64,000 bases of DNA from Nitrosomonas sp. (GTDB lineage: Bacteria > Pseudomonadota > Gammaproteobacteria > Burkholderiales > Nitrosomonadaceae): positions 973,880-1,037,879 of the forward strand of contig CP091135.1 of assembly GCA_021582655.1 (NCBI GenBank). Reading direction: 5' to 3'. Numbering within the stretch: position 1 is the stretch's first letter; each line of letters opens with the position of its first letter. The notes beneath the pieces are model-generated. The model made no database searches and was not told where the DNA came from. It saw only the letters and a program-made list of their open reading frames with translations. Shown here in pieces: positions 41,024-49,840 of this stretch. The position numbers were made by a program, and so were the translations under genes.

Positions 41024-41932
41024 ATGTGCATCGAGCAACTCAACGCCACTCACAAAATTAACGGACAGCTTGAATTCATCGCCGGTAACGGCGGATTGCC
41101 GATGATCCGGATCAACAACGCCAAAGCCGCAGCATTGATTTCCATTCACGCCGGACAAGTATTGTCGTACCAGCCGGCCGGAGAATCGGAAGATGTGATG
41201 TTTCTCAGCAACAAAGCCTATTACCAGGACGGCAAGGCGATCAAAGGCGGCGCACCGATTTGCTGGCCGTGGTTCGGCGCCGACCCGGAAGGCAAAGGCC
41301 GTCCGGGGCATGGTTTCGTGCGTAACCGGTTGTGGAATGTTATCGCGACTGAAATGCTGGACAATGGCGATATCAAGGTCACGCTCGGCTTGACAAACAC
41401 ACCGGAAACCCAGGCAATCTGGCCGCACTCGTTTGTACTGACACAAGAAATCGTCGTCGGCGAATCACTCAATCTCACCTTGATCACACGCAATACCGGC
41501 AACCAAACATTCACCGTCACACAAGCGTTTCATACCTATTTCAACATCGGCGATATCGCACGAGCCACAGTACTCGGTTTGGATGGCTGTGATTATATCG
41601 ATAAAGCGGGCGGCGACAGCGTGCAAAAACATCAATCCGGCGACGTAAGTATTGATGCCGAAGTCGACCGCATTTATTTGAATGTCAGCAATACCTTAAT
41701 CATCGACGACGGCGCGCTGCAACGCCGCATCCACATCACATCACAAAACAGCGATACCGCGGTAGTGTGGAATCCCTGGAAAAAAATTGCCAAAGACATG
41801 GCGGATTTGGAAGATGACGATTACCAACGCCTGCTGTGTGTCGAAACCACCAATGCAGCCGACGACATCCGGGAAGTCCCGCCGGGCGGCGATTGCCGCT
41901 TGGTTGCGAATTATCGGGTGATTCGAAGCTAA
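41024..41932 (+). CDS. D-hexose-6-phosphate mutarotase (YeaD-like)
   Basis: The 302-residue aldose-1-epimerase family protein has the beta-sandwich motifs QVLSYQPAGESEDVMFLS, KGGAPICWPWFG, GHGFVRNRLW and the catalytic His/Glu in TQAFHTYFNIGD and LCVETTNAAD. The YeaD subfamily interconverts anomers of glucose-6-phosphate. AAAGGAAAATC precedes the ATG. It lies 34 bases after purT and may share its transcript. Confidence 0.88.
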   Translation: MCIEQLNATHKINGQLEFIAGNGGLPMIRINNAKAAALISIHAGQVLSYQPAGESEDVMFLSNKAYYQDGKAIKGGAPICWPWFGADPEGKGRPGHGFVRNRLWNVIATEMLDNGDIKVTLGLTNTPETQAIWPHSFVLTQEIVVGESLNLTLITRNTGNQTFTVTQAFHTYFNIGDIARATVLGLDGCDYIDKAGGDSVQKHQSGDVSIDAEVDRIYLNVSNTLIIDDGALQRRIHITSQNSDTAVVWNPWKKIAKDMADLEDDDYQRLLCVETTNAADDIREVPPGGDCRLVANYRVIRS

Positions 41933-42082
41933 TAGGTATTTGGCAGGCTGCTGAAAAGCATTTTCGAGTTCATCGGTCCAGACAGCAACACACGAAAAAT
42001 TACGGTTCATGTAGGATAAATGCGCATTCTGAGCTTGTTGCCAACAGCGTAACGGCCATGCGCATCGTTTCTCAGTGACTTG

Positions 42083-42231
42083 TTAGGGAAGCATTGATAA
42101 ATTCGGCGGATGAGATGGAACGCGAGGTGCATGAAACACAAGCGACCAAGGCATATCAACAAGATGCGAGGAAGCGCGCTACCCCCGCAACGAAGCGGTC
42201 CGTTGTGCAGCCATTAATCAGTGTTTCCTTA
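42083..42231 (+). repeat. MITE-like element, copy C
   Basis: The 143-bp element (42086-42228) has left end GGGAAGCATTGATAAATTC and right end, read inward, GGAAACACTGATTAATGG. TTA flanks both sides (42083-42085, 42229-42231). The right-hand TTA is the complement of the ampD TAA stop codon, so the element touches the end of ampD. It fills most of the spacer 41933-42228. Nothing else is recognisable in that spacer. Confidence 0.8.
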
Positions 42232-42804
42232 GGCGATCAAATGGTTGGCCGCACTGAACAACGCAGTATCACTTAAACCCGCGGCATATTTTTCCCAATT
42301 GAAACAAGGCCCAGGATCGGTCTTGCGTTCCGGCGCGATATCCGAATGACCGGCTATATGTTCAAGCGGATAATGAGCACACAAGCATTTTGTCAGCGTA
42401 ATCAGCACCGCATATTGCGCTTCGGTAAACGGTACGGTTCCATTTCCTTCCAGTTCGATACCCAGAGAAAAATCGTTACAGCGCTCCCTTTCCTGCCAAT
42501 TTGATACCCCGGCGTGCCACGCGCGCTTGTTGCAAGGTACAAATTGAATCAAGCGGCCATCGCGACGAATAAAAAAGTGTGCCGACACTTTGACACCTTT
42601 CAGCGAATCGTAAGCAGGATGCGCGTGACTGTCGAGTCGGTTGGTAAAGAATCGGATCACATCATCGCCGGAAAATCGATCGGGCGGCAAGCTGATATAG
42701 TGAATCACCAGTAAACTGATAATTGCACCTGCCGGCCGTTCGTCGCAGTTGGGCGAAGCGATGAATTCGGCGCCAGCGAGTAGCCCGTCGTCATTGATGT
42801 GCAT
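42229..42804 (-). CDS. ampD: 1,6-anhydro-N-acetylmuramyl-L-alanine amidase AmpD
   Basis: This 191-residue cytoplasmic zinc amidase of peptidoglycan recycling has ASPNCDERP, VIHYISLPP (zinc His), WHAGVSNWQERERCNDFSLG and GHSDIAPERKTDPGPCFNW (zinc His and Asp). The ATG at 42804 fits the family N-terminus (HINDDGLLAGAEFIASPN). A GTG at 42828 would add 8 residues and neither has a clear ribosome site. Its TAA stop lies in the target site of MITE copy C. It is divergent from tmk. Confidence 0.92.
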   Translation of the reverse strand: MHINDDGLLAGAEFIASPNCDERPAGAIISLLVIHYISLPPDRFSGDDVIRFFTNRLDSHAHPAYDSLKGVKVSAHFFIRRDGRLIQFVPCNKRAWHAGVSNWQERERCNDFSLGIELEGNGTVPFTEAQYAVLITLTKCLCAHYPLEHIAGHSDIAPERKTDPGPCFNWEKYAAGLSDTALFSAANHLIA

Positions 42805-42872
42805 GGTAAAATAATTCGGCTGTTTCACTCATGCAGCATGTTAGCGCACCTAAATCGAACTTAAAAACAAAA

Positions 42873-43511
42873 ATGACGCAAAAAACAACGCGCGGTAAAT
42901 TCATCACACTGGAAGGTATCGACGGTGCAGGCAAGTCGACACAACTCGCAGGAATCGTTCAATGTATACAACAAGCGGGTATATCCGCGGTAGTCACACG
43001 GGAACCCGGCGGCACAGCACTGGGTGAGCAATTGCGTACGCTGCTGCTGGACAAGACCATCTCCATGCATGGAGAAACCGAAGCACTGCTAATGTTCGCC
43101 GCACGCCGGGAACATTTGGATAAAGTAATTCTTCCCGCATTGGCGCAAGGCCAATGGGTGATTTCCGATCGTTTCACCGATGCCAGCTTCGCCTACCAAG
43201 GCGGCGGCCGTGATTTGAACAGCGACAAACTAACCATCTTGGAATACTGGGTGCAAGGTGATTTGCAGCCGGATTTGACATTGTATTTTGATGTACCGGT
43301 AGAAGTGGGGCAGCAACGGCTAAGCCAGATTAAGGATGCCGACCGTTTTGAAACCGAACGTACCGATTTCTTTCAACGCGTGCGGCAAGCATACTGTGAT
43401 CGTGCACAACTTTTTCCACACCGCATTCAATTAATCGACGGCTGCCAATCGCCGGCCGATGTGACAACAGCGGTTGAACGGTTACTGCAACCCCTGTTGC
43501 AACATGGCTGA
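42873..43511 (+). CDS. tmk: Thymidylate kinase
   Basis: The 212-residue kinase forms dTDP from dTMP and ATP. It shows the P-loop LEGIDGAGKSTQ, VTREPGGTALGE, SDRFTDASFAYQGGGR, FDVPVEVGQQR and the lid region ADRFETE. The family usually starts near RGKFITLEG, so I chose the ATG at 42873. An in-frame ATG at 42831 adds 14 residues, and neither has a strong ribosome site. The 3' end overlaps holB by 8 bases, the usual tmk-holB arrangement. Confidence 0.95.
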   Translation: MTQKTTRGKFITLEGIDGAGKSTQLAGIVQCIQQAGISAVVTREPGGTALGEQLRTLLLDKTISMHGETEALLMFAARREHLDKVILPALAQGQWVISDRFTDASFAYQGGGRDLNSDKLTILEYWVQGDLQPDLTLYFDVPVEVGQQRLSQIKDADRFETERTDFFQRVRQAYCDRAQLFPHRIQLIDGCQSPADVTTAVERLLQPLLQHG

Positions 43512-44535
43512 ACGATACACTTGGCAACAAACAGTATGGCGGAAGCTGTCGCAAAAACAGCTGCTTCGCGGGCATGCTATTTTGCTGCAAGGCAGGCAAG
43601 GTATCGGAAAGTACGATTTCGCACGGTATTGGGCAAAATCCCGGTTATGCGATTCACCGACGGCAATACAAGAAGCCTGCGGCGCCTGCCTCAGTTGCAG
43701 ATGGTTTGAATCCGACGCACACCCTAACTTTCGCACGATTGTACCCGAGGCGCTAACGGATGATATCGTCACTGAAGCCAGCATCGATGGCGACAAATCC
43801 GGGCAGGCGGCACAGAAAAAAAATGCCGGTCGGCAAATCAGTATCGATCAAATCCGTCGGCTTGACAGCTTCATTTATTTGAGCGGACACCAACGCAACG
43901 ACAAAATCGTTATTCTTTATCCGGCGGAAGCGATGAATACCGCGGCTGCGAACGCATTACTGAAAAAACTCGAAGAACCGCCGGAAGAAGTCTTGATAAT
44001 TCTGGTAACCCACCAACCGCAGCGCCTACTGCCAACCATCCGCAGCCGCTGCCAACCGATTGCAATGCCGATGCCAAATCGGGAAAGCGCTGCGGCCTGG
44101 CTGCGGCAACATGCCGTTGAACGGCCGGAACCAGTGCTGGCTGCGGCCGGGTTTGCACCTTTGGTGGCGCTGCGAATGGCACAAACCGGGCAAGTCGCGC
44201 AATATGTGCAACTGATGCAACAACTCGCACAACCCAAACGCCTGAATCCGTTAACACTGGCTGACGGCCTGCAACCGATCGGCCTGCCGGTAGTGGTCGA
44301 TTGGTTACAAAAATGGTGCTATGACCTGATCAGTTATCGCACTTGCGGCAGGATCCGTTATTCACCGGACGAAGCCGCGGCTATTCGGGCGGTGAGCAAG
44401 CGATTGGATATCGACGGCTGTATCCGCTTCGTCCGGGAGCTGCATCAAAAACGACGCCTGTCGCAGCACCCGCTGAATTCACGGCTGTTCATCGAGGAAT
44501 TGCTGATCACGTATCAGGCACTGATCGAACCATGA
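43504..44535 (+). CDS. holB: DNA polymerase III subunit delta'
   Basis: The 343-residue clamp-loader subunit has a Walker A-like loop (GRQGIGKYDFARYW), a zinc module (CGACLSCRWFES), KIVILYPAEAMNTAAANALL, KKLEEPPEEVLIILVT and the SRC motif in TIRSRCQPI. It works in the gamma complex that loads the sliding clamp. The ATG at 43504 gives a standard N-terminus and overlaps tmk. It ends 10 bases from the convergent HbpS-like gene. Confidence 0.94.
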   Translation: MAERYTWQQTVWRKLSQKQLLRGHAILLQGRQGIGKYDFARYWAKSRLCDSPTAIQEACGACLSCRWFESDAHPNFRTIVPEALTDDIVTEASIDGDKSGQAAQKKNAGRQISIDQIRRLDSFIYLSGHQRNDKIVILYPAEAMNTAAANALLKKLEEPPEEVLIILVTHQPQRLLPTIRSRCQPIAMPMPNRESAAAWLRQHAVERPEPVLAAAGFAPLVALRMAQTGQVAQYVQLMQQLAQPKRLNPLTLADGLQPIGLPVVVDWLQKWCYDLISYRTCGRIRYSPDEAAAIRAVSKRLDIDGCIRFVRELHQKRRLSQHPLNSRLFIEELLITYQALIEP

Positions 44536-44545
44536 CAGCCGGGGG

Positions 44546-45067
44546 TTACTTTCTCTCAAAAGTATCGTCCGCTTTCAGCACCTTGAGCGCCGCACTGGCA
44601 CAAGCCTCGTCGAACTCAATACCCGGCGCCCCGCCGACACCGATACCGCCGACCACCTCACCGCCGATTTTGATCGGGAAGCCGCCACCCAGCAGCAAAA
44701 TACTATCGTTCAAGCGCGCCAGGCTTTGCAATTCAGGTTTCTGGGTTACCAACAGCGCGTATTTGTGCGTTGAGTCGCGCAGACTGTTGGCAGTATATGC
44801 TTTGCGGCGACTACTATCCAACGTGTGCGGCCCGGCGCCATCGGCTCTGACCTGCACCTTCAGCAACCCGGCCTGATCAACGATGGCGACGCTGACTCTG
44901 AAACCGTCGTCGTGACATTTTTTGATTGCCGTCATCGCGGCTTGCGTTGATAATTCCAGCGGTAATATTTTTTGCGTCAGCAAATCCTGGGCAACAGCCG
45001 ATTGTATAAACATGCAACCGACCAGGGACGAAATGCCGGCCAGTTTCTTCAGTAATTGGGTTGTCAT
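44546..45067 (-). CDS. Exported GlcG/HbpS family (DUF336) protein
   Basis: The 173-residue protein has a signal peptide (about 1-26, ending QSAVA) and a GlcG/HbpS domain: VSVAIVDQAGLLKVQVRADGA, SRRKAYTANSLRDST and LLLGGGFPIKIGGEVVGGIG, with VGGAPGIEFDEACASAAL at the end. Related proteins bind haem or cobalamin or act as sensors, but the ligand cannot be read here. GAGG sits 8 bases before the ATG. It stands alone on the minus strand. Confidence 0.82.
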   Translation of the reverse strand: MTTQLLKKLAGISSLVGCMFIQSAVAQDLLTQKILPLELSTQAAMTAIKKCHDDGFRVSVAIVDQAGLLKVQVRADGAGPHTLDSSRRKAYTANSLRDSTHKYALLVTQKPELQSLARLNDSILLLGGGFPIKIGGEVVGGIGVGGAPGIEFDEACASAALKVLKADDTFERK

Positions 45068-45135
45068 ATTCGAATCCTCGGTTGAGTCTATAATTAAACA
45101 AGCGTCGTCAGATTAACATTGTTTTACCGAAAATC

Positions 45136-45286
45136 TAAAGAAATGCTAATTAATTCGACGAACGGGATGAAATGCGAAGCTCACGGAACACAATGATCGA
45201 AACCTGTCAACAAGATAGACAAGAGAGCGAATTGCCTACGCAATGAAACGATTGGCTCATGCGGTCAATTTATCAACATTTCCTTA
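45136..45286 (+). repeat. MITE-like element, copy D
   Basis: The 145-bp element (45139-45283) has left end AGAAATGCTAATTAATTCG and right end, read inward, GGAAATGTTGATAAATTG. It is flanked by TAA and TTA, which differ at the middle base. The inner sequence is clearly related to copies A and C (CACGGAACACAATGATC, TCAACAAGATAG) but more diverged. It ends 28 bases before the dienelactone hydrolase start. Confidence 0.75.
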
Positions 45287-45311
45287 ATACTTTTGAGCGA
45301 AGAAGGGTGAC

Positions 45312-46025
45312 ATGATTACAACGACAATCGACTACCAAGACGGTAACACCGTATTGGAGGGCTATATGGCGTATCACGATAGCGCCCGGCCCAAGCCGGC
45401 GGTATTGGTAGCGCATGACTGGGGCGGACGGCGCGAACTGGCTTGTAAAGGTGCAGAGCGCATCGCAGAACTAGGTTATGTAGGCTTTGCACTGGATATG
45501 TATGGCAAAGGCATCTTCGGTGCTGATGGCGACGCGGAAAAAAACGGCGCATTGATGGCACCGTTCGCGCAAGACCGAATATTGTTGCGACGCAGAATCA
45601 ATGCCGCATTGCACGCGATCAGACAATTGCAGCACATCGATCCCGCACGTATTGCCGCGATGGGCTACTGTTTCGGTGGTATGTGCGTGCTTGAACTGGC
45701 GCGTTCGGGTGCGAACGTACGCGGGGTCGTCAGTATTCATGGTATTTTCACGCCGGGCAACGTCGCCAATGAAACAATCCGCGCCAAAGTACTTTGCCTG
45801 CACGGTCACGATGATCCGATGGTACCCCCGGAACAGGTGCTCGCGCTTGAGACCGAAATGACTCAAGCCGGTGTCGATTGGCAGGTACATGCCTACGGCG
45901 GCACGATGCATGCATTCACCAATCCGAAAGCCAACAACCCGGGTTTTGGCACCGTATACAAAGAAACAGCGGCAAAGCGGGCTTACCAATCCATGGCGAA
46001 TTTTTTGACCGAAGTGCTGGGTTAA
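45312..46025 (+). CDS. Dienelactone hydrolase family protein
   Basis: The 237-residue alpha/beta hydrolase has catalytic residues in family positions: Cys nucleophile in GYCFGGMCVLELA, Asp in CLHGHDDPMVPPEQ and His in AYGGTMHAFT. Such enzymes open dienelactones or hydrolyse other small esters. The real substrate is unknown. AAGGGTG lies just before the ATG. There are no aromatic-degradation genes nearby. MITE copy D lies in its immediate upstream region. Confidence 0.88.
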   Translation: MITTTIDYQDGNTVLEGYMAYHDSARPKPAVLVAHDWGGRRELACKGAERIAELGYVGFALDMYGKGIFGADGDAEKNGALMAPFAQDRILLRRRINAALHAIRQLQHIDPARIAAMGYCFGGMCVLELARSGANVRGVVSIHGIFTPGNVANETIRAKVLCLHGHDDPMVPPEQVLALETEMTQAGVDWQVHAYGGTMHAFTNPKANNPGFGTVYKETAAKRAYQSMANFLTEVLG

Positions 46026-46241
46026 TGCGAAACGACATGCCTCCTCATCATCCGACAGATTATCAAATTCCGGCAAGATCAGACAGTAGAATACCAATCG
46101 CCGGAAGCGGCGCCGGATTGAACAAACTGTGAATCTATTCTCCTAAACAATCCAACCTTTTATTATTTATTATCAAATAACTTACCTCAGAAATCTCAAC
46201 ATTATGATCAGATAAAAACTGAACTATCCCGGCAAGGTGGC

Positions 46242-46259
46242 ATCAGATAGTTATCTGAT
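46242..46259. repeat. 18-bp near-perfect palindrome
   Basis: ATCAGATA-GT-TATCTGAT is an 8+8 inverted repeat with a 2-base centre. A further GATCAGATAA lies about 40 bases upstream. The shape suits a dimeric DNA-binding protein, but no gene starts nearby on either strand. Confidence 0.35.
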
Positions 46260-46459
46260 CATGAAATGACAGAAACGGCTGATCAAGCAAAGTGACAAAA
46301 TGGATGTACAGGTATGTCGCTGAATCAGAAGTTCTAAAGTCAGTCATCACCGAAGCTGGGAAGCCGCATTGGGAGCGCAAGATGATAGGTTCGCCCCTGC
46401 CATGATTTATCGCCGCCCCCAAACAGACATAATATATAATTAACAATTACCGACGAGAC

Positions 46460-46609
46460 TGAAAAAACACTGATTAATTCAACGAATAAAATGACGTGCG
46501 AAGCATACGAAACACAGTGACCGGAATCTATTGAGAAGAGAGAAAAGGAAAGCAGTGCCGCGTAATGAAATGATTCGCACGTACGACCAATTGATCAATA
46601 TTTCCCTAA
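46460..46609 (+). repeat. MITE-like element, copy E
   Basis: The 144-bp element (46463-46606) has left end AAAAACACTGATTAATTC and right end, read inward, GGGAAATATTGATCAATTG. It is flanked by TGA on the left and TAA on the right. The interior is the most diverged of the set but keeps GAAACACAGTGACCGGAA and the overall length. Confidence 0.72.
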
Positions 46610-46773
46610 CAGTCCACCAATTGGAAACATCAGACCAGGAAGGTAGCATCCCGGACAGATCCATTGCCAATCAGACTACCAGTGCTCAATTGATAAATGG
46701 AGACAGCTTCTAAGCCACACACCCCAAATCGGGATGTACATTTCTGGAAATCAATAACTGAGGAGGCGAATAA

Positions 46774-48342
46774 ATGAAAAATGAATATAACGATAAGAGA
46801 CTCTTATCAACGCGGCTGAACAGGGGCTTTATTTTCTTGCTGCTTGTTCTTATTTTGCCAGGGTTCCATGGTGCCTCTACAGCACTGGCATCTGGATCAG
46901 ACGCCCATACCAAAGGGAAATTTGGTGCTCTACATGCTTGGCCGATCATACCGATTGCTATGATGCTGATGCCTGACGGACGAGTTTTCTCTTATGGCAC
47001 AAACTTAAAGGGAATCCAGAACGCCAAATTGCATTATTCGATTTGGGATCCATCAAAAGGCACGGGAACTGATGCATTCGAGGTATTACCGAATACAACC
47101 GACACCGATATCTTTTGCGCCGCCCAAGCACATATTCCCGCAACAGGCGGCGCGCTGATCGCCGGCGGCGATGCTGTGATCAATAGTATACGTAATTATG
47201 CGAATGATAATGTTAATATTTTTGATCCGTCGACCGATACCTTAACACGCCAAACCCACAGCATGGCATACAAACGCTGGTATGGAACCGCTGTGACAAT
47301 GCCCAACGGTGAACATGTAGTACTGGGCGGACGCGATAGCAAATCTTTTGCAGGCACACCTACAATACCCCCGACTGAAAATACTTATTCATCCGTACCG
47401 GAAGTGCGGGGTGCTGATGGTAGTTGGCGCACATTGAATACGGCAATTAGCGAGAACGCCTACGGAAGCCTGGCGTCATCGTGGAATTACCCAAGAGGTT
47501 GGCTAAATCCGCAGGGAGATTTATTTATTTTTGGACACAATGGGCATATGTTTAAGCTCAATGTTGCAGATACCGGCTCAATCACAAAATACAAAAAAAC
47601 TTATTTGGGAAGCCGACCCAATATGCCAAGCATCATGTATGCACCAGGTCGTATTTTATCCGTTCGTAAAAACCGTGTCGCACTGATGGTCGATATCAAC
47701 GGTATAGGCGATCCAGTGGTATCATCTGCCGGCAATTTATCGGAAGATCGCCAATTTAGCAACGCTACTGTACTTGCCGACGGCCGGGTTTGGGTAAATG
47801 GCGGTTCGTCAACAGGAAATGATCTGACAGGTGCAGTGCTGGACTCAGAATTATGGGACCCTGTCAACAATAACTGGACTGCAACAGCAAGTGCCGCGAC
47901 GGCGCGTTTATATCACTCCACTTCCCTGCTCTTACCGGATGGTACTGTAATTACCGGTGGTGGTGGCGCACCAGGGCCACTAAAACAATTGAATGGCGAG
48001 GTTTATTATCCGCCGTATCTATTTAAAGCAGATGGTAGCGGTGATTTTGCGCCACGACCCGGCATCTTAGACGCGCCAATCCATATGATTGGCTGGGATC
48101 AGGAATTTTCTATAGAAGCCACTGAGAATATAACTCGAGTTACTCTGACTCGATTCGGAGCGGCAACCCATGCATTCAACAATGAGGCTCGCTTCTTCGA
48201 ATTACCGATCTCGGCAGTGAGCAATATTGTAACAGTCCACACTCCCAGCTCTCCCAATTTAGCTCCGCCCGGATACTATATGCTTTTTGTTTGGAATAAT
48301 ACCGGAGTTCCTTCCATCGCAAGGATTATCCATATTGGTTAA
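46774..48342 (+). CDS. Galactose oxidase-like radical copper oxidase family protein
   Basis: The 522-residue secreted protein has a signal segment at about 18-40, a kelch-repeat propeller (about 50-425) and a C-terminal DUF1929 domain. Comparison with galactose oxidase places every cofactor residue: Cys115 (IFCAAQ) for the Tyr-Cys link, Tyr170 (RWYGTAVTMPNG), Tyr380-His381 (RLYHSTSLLLPDG) and His466 (GAATHAFN). It could therefore be an active alcohol or aldehyde oxidase making hydrogen peroxide; this is inferred from the residues. The substrate is unknown. GAGGAG precedes the ATG. It stands alone between long non-coding spacers. Confidence 0.82.
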   Translation: MKNEYNDKRLLSTRLNRGFIFLLLVLILPGFHGASTALASGSDAHTKGKFGALHAWPIIPIAMMLMPDGRVFSYGTNLKGIQNAKLHYSIWDPSKGTGTDAFEVLPNTTDTDIFCAAQAHIPATGGALIAGGDAVINSIRNYANDNVNIFDPSTDTLTRQTHSMAYKRWYGTAVTMPNGEHVVLGGRDSKSFAGTPTIPPTENTYSSVPEVRGADGSWRTLNTAISENAYGSLASSWNYPRGWLNPQGDLFIFGHNGHMFKLNVADTGSITKYKKTYLGSRPNMPSIMYAPGRILSVRKNRVALMVDINGIGDPVVSSAGNLSEDRQFSNATVLADGRVWVNGGSSTGNDLTGAVLDSELWDPVNNNWTATASAATARLYHSTSLLLPDGTVITGGGGAPGPLKQLNGEVYYPPYLFKADGSGDFAPRPGILDAPIHMIGWDQEFSIEATENITRVTLTRFGAATHAFNNEARFFELPISAVSNIVTVHTPSSPNLAPPGYYMLFVWNNTGVPSIARIIHIG

Positions 48343-48491
48343 AGTTTATCAGCTCAAATCCGAGCTCGATTTGCTAAAAAGCAGGTTTCAAGGTAGTACT
48401 AATTTTCTCTCAAATTGCTCGATTGACGAGAGTTCGCAAAGTTAGCGGCTAATTTATTCGAATATAAACCTGATCGATTTGGAGAAGATTC

Positions 48492-49010
48492 ATGAAGCGA
48501 CGCACTTTGTTGCAAACGCTTGCGGTGATCGGCGTATTCCCGCTGATTCCCGCGTGCTGGCGCACACCAGTAATCGGCGAAGCTGCCAGCCCTATTATTC
48601 CACTCAAAAAATCCCGCAAAGAATGGCGCGAATTATTATCGCCCAAGCCTTACCAAATACTGTTCGAAGAAGCAACCGAACGCCCTGAATCCAGCAATTT
48701 GGTCTATGAAGATCGAGCAGGTACATTTATCTGCGCTGCTTGCTATTTACCATTGTTTGAAAGCACGCATAAATATGAAAGTTGGACCGGTTGGCCAAGC
48801 TTTACACAACCGATTGCCGGACATGTCGCGACAAAAATTGATTTCAGCATGATCTGGCCACGCACGGAATATCACTGCATGCGCTGCGGCGGTCATCAAG
48901 GTCATGTATTCAGTGACGGCCCGCCACCACGCGGGGAACGCTGGTGCAATAACGGTTTTGCACTAAAATTTGTACCAAAAGAAGAACCGCTGCCAGCGCT
49001 CCGCAACTAA
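48492..49010 (+). CDS. msrB: Exported peptide-methionine (R)-S-oxide reductase
   Basis: The 172-residue MsrB has an N-terminal leader with a twin Arg (MKRRTLLQTLAVIGVFPLIP) followed by Cys22, which could be lipidated. The MsrB domain has zinc ligands Cys81, 84 (CAAC) and Cys129, 132 (CMRC), the substrate motif SWTGWPSF and catalytic Cys152 in GERWCNNGFALKF. It should repair oxidised methionine in envelope proteins. GGAGA precedes the ATG. Most MsrB proteins are cytoplasmic, so the leader is notable. It may share regulation with the upstream oxidase gene, 149 bases away. Confidence 0.88.
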   Translation: MKRRTLLQTLAVIGVFPLIPACWRTPVIGEAASPIIPLKKSRKEWRELLSPKPYQILFEEATERPESSNLVYEDRAGTFICAACYLPLFESTHKYESWTGWPSFTQPIAGHVATKIDFSMIWPRTEYHCMRCGGHQGHVFSDGPPPRGERWCNNGFALKFVPKEEPLPALRN

Positions 49011-49325
49011 ACAGCTACTTCTCAGAAAAGGTATTCAAAATTTTGGTGTCACCGGGGCGATCAATAACACCGAAAAATTCCGTCCTCTAACTCAATGAAA
49101 TCTATTTATAGAATGGTTTTTTAATCTTTCTACGACATAGATCATTTTTGAGTGATGTTGGTCAGTGCCAGATAGAACAATCACCGCGCTGCCGTTGAAA
49201 AACGATTCCCGGTTCTTGCTGACTTTACATAAGCTCATCATATTCTGTCACCCAAGGCTCATGCAATATCTTGGTGCTATTTTAAAATCATCTGACTAAA
49301 CACGATTGCCCGATTCTCAATGCCA
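49011..49325. other. Intergenic spacer, no feature seen
   Basis: This convergent, AT-rich spacer lies between msrB and the DUF2806-like gene. I found no gene, tRNA, MITE copy or convincing hairpin terminator in it. Confidence 0.4.
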
Positions 49326-49832
49326 CTAGTTGCGACTGATTTGAATAGAGGTCAGAGTCAAGCCCTGTCGAAACCAGCGCTGTATAACATATTCGTAAAA
49401 TTGTTGATTGCTAGATGGTTTAGTTGACTCAGAAAGTTGTTTTCCTTGCGCAGTAAGCAAAACATGCCCTAAATCAAGCGCATTATTTCCGTCATTCTTG
49501 AAGCCAATTTTGGTAAGTCTACCGCCATAAAACAAACGAGCATGCTTACCGAATCCTTTTTTAACGAAACCATCAGCTTCCAGAAGAATTAATCCTAATG
49601 CTTGCAGCCGCTTTAGCGTAGGTAGCGTAATGCCCTGACTGGTATAAATCACATCATCAACGTCAAAAACCAACGGCATTGGTTCGCCTTGAATCCAAGC
49701 AAATTGACACAGTCTATCAAATAGTCGCTTATCCTCAGATGATAAAGTGAGCGGAATATTTTCTTGACAGTGATTTTCTCGATTTAAAGTTGCCTGGTGA
49801 ATCAACCTACCCACCCACGTCCTGGTTGACAT
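49326..49832 (-). CDS. Protein resembling the C-terminal half of DUF2806
   Basis: This 168-residue protein of unknown function has LSSEDKRLFDRLCQFAWIQG, followed by LPTLKRLQALGLI and a C-terminal YEYVIQRWF stretch. This layout resembles the C-terminal half of DUF2806 proteins. The N-terminal half of that family, before the LAGE-like segment, is missing, so this is a short form or a remnant. There is no signal peptide or membrane segment. It begins 8 bases after the upstream membrane-protein gene and is probably in an operon with it. The ATG at 49832 has only a weak ribosome site. Confidence 0.55.
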   Translation of the reverse strand: MSTRTWVGRLIHQATLNRENHCQENIPLTLSSEDKRLFDRLCQFAWIQGEPMPLVFDVDDVIYTSQGITLPTLKRLQALGLILLEADGFVKKGFGKHARLFYGGRLTKIGFKNDGNNALDLGHVLLTAQGKQLSESTKPSSNQQFYEYVIQRWFRQGLTLTSIQISRN

Positions 49833-49840
49833 ATAACGGC

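Larger units (their letters stand above)
46026..46773. other. Long intergenic region with MITE copy E
   Basis: About 750 bases carry no gene with a credible start, ribosome site or known domain. The right half contains MITE copy E. The left half holds the palindrome at 46242-46259 and AT-rich sequence. The last 15 bases contain GAGGAG, the ribosome site for the galactose-oxidase-like gene. Confidence 0.5.

Noticed and set aside
42094..42276. Short open frame across MITE copy C
   Set aside because: It consists mostly of the repeat and runs into ampD antisense. Similar frames in other copies are interrupted, so the element is non-coding.
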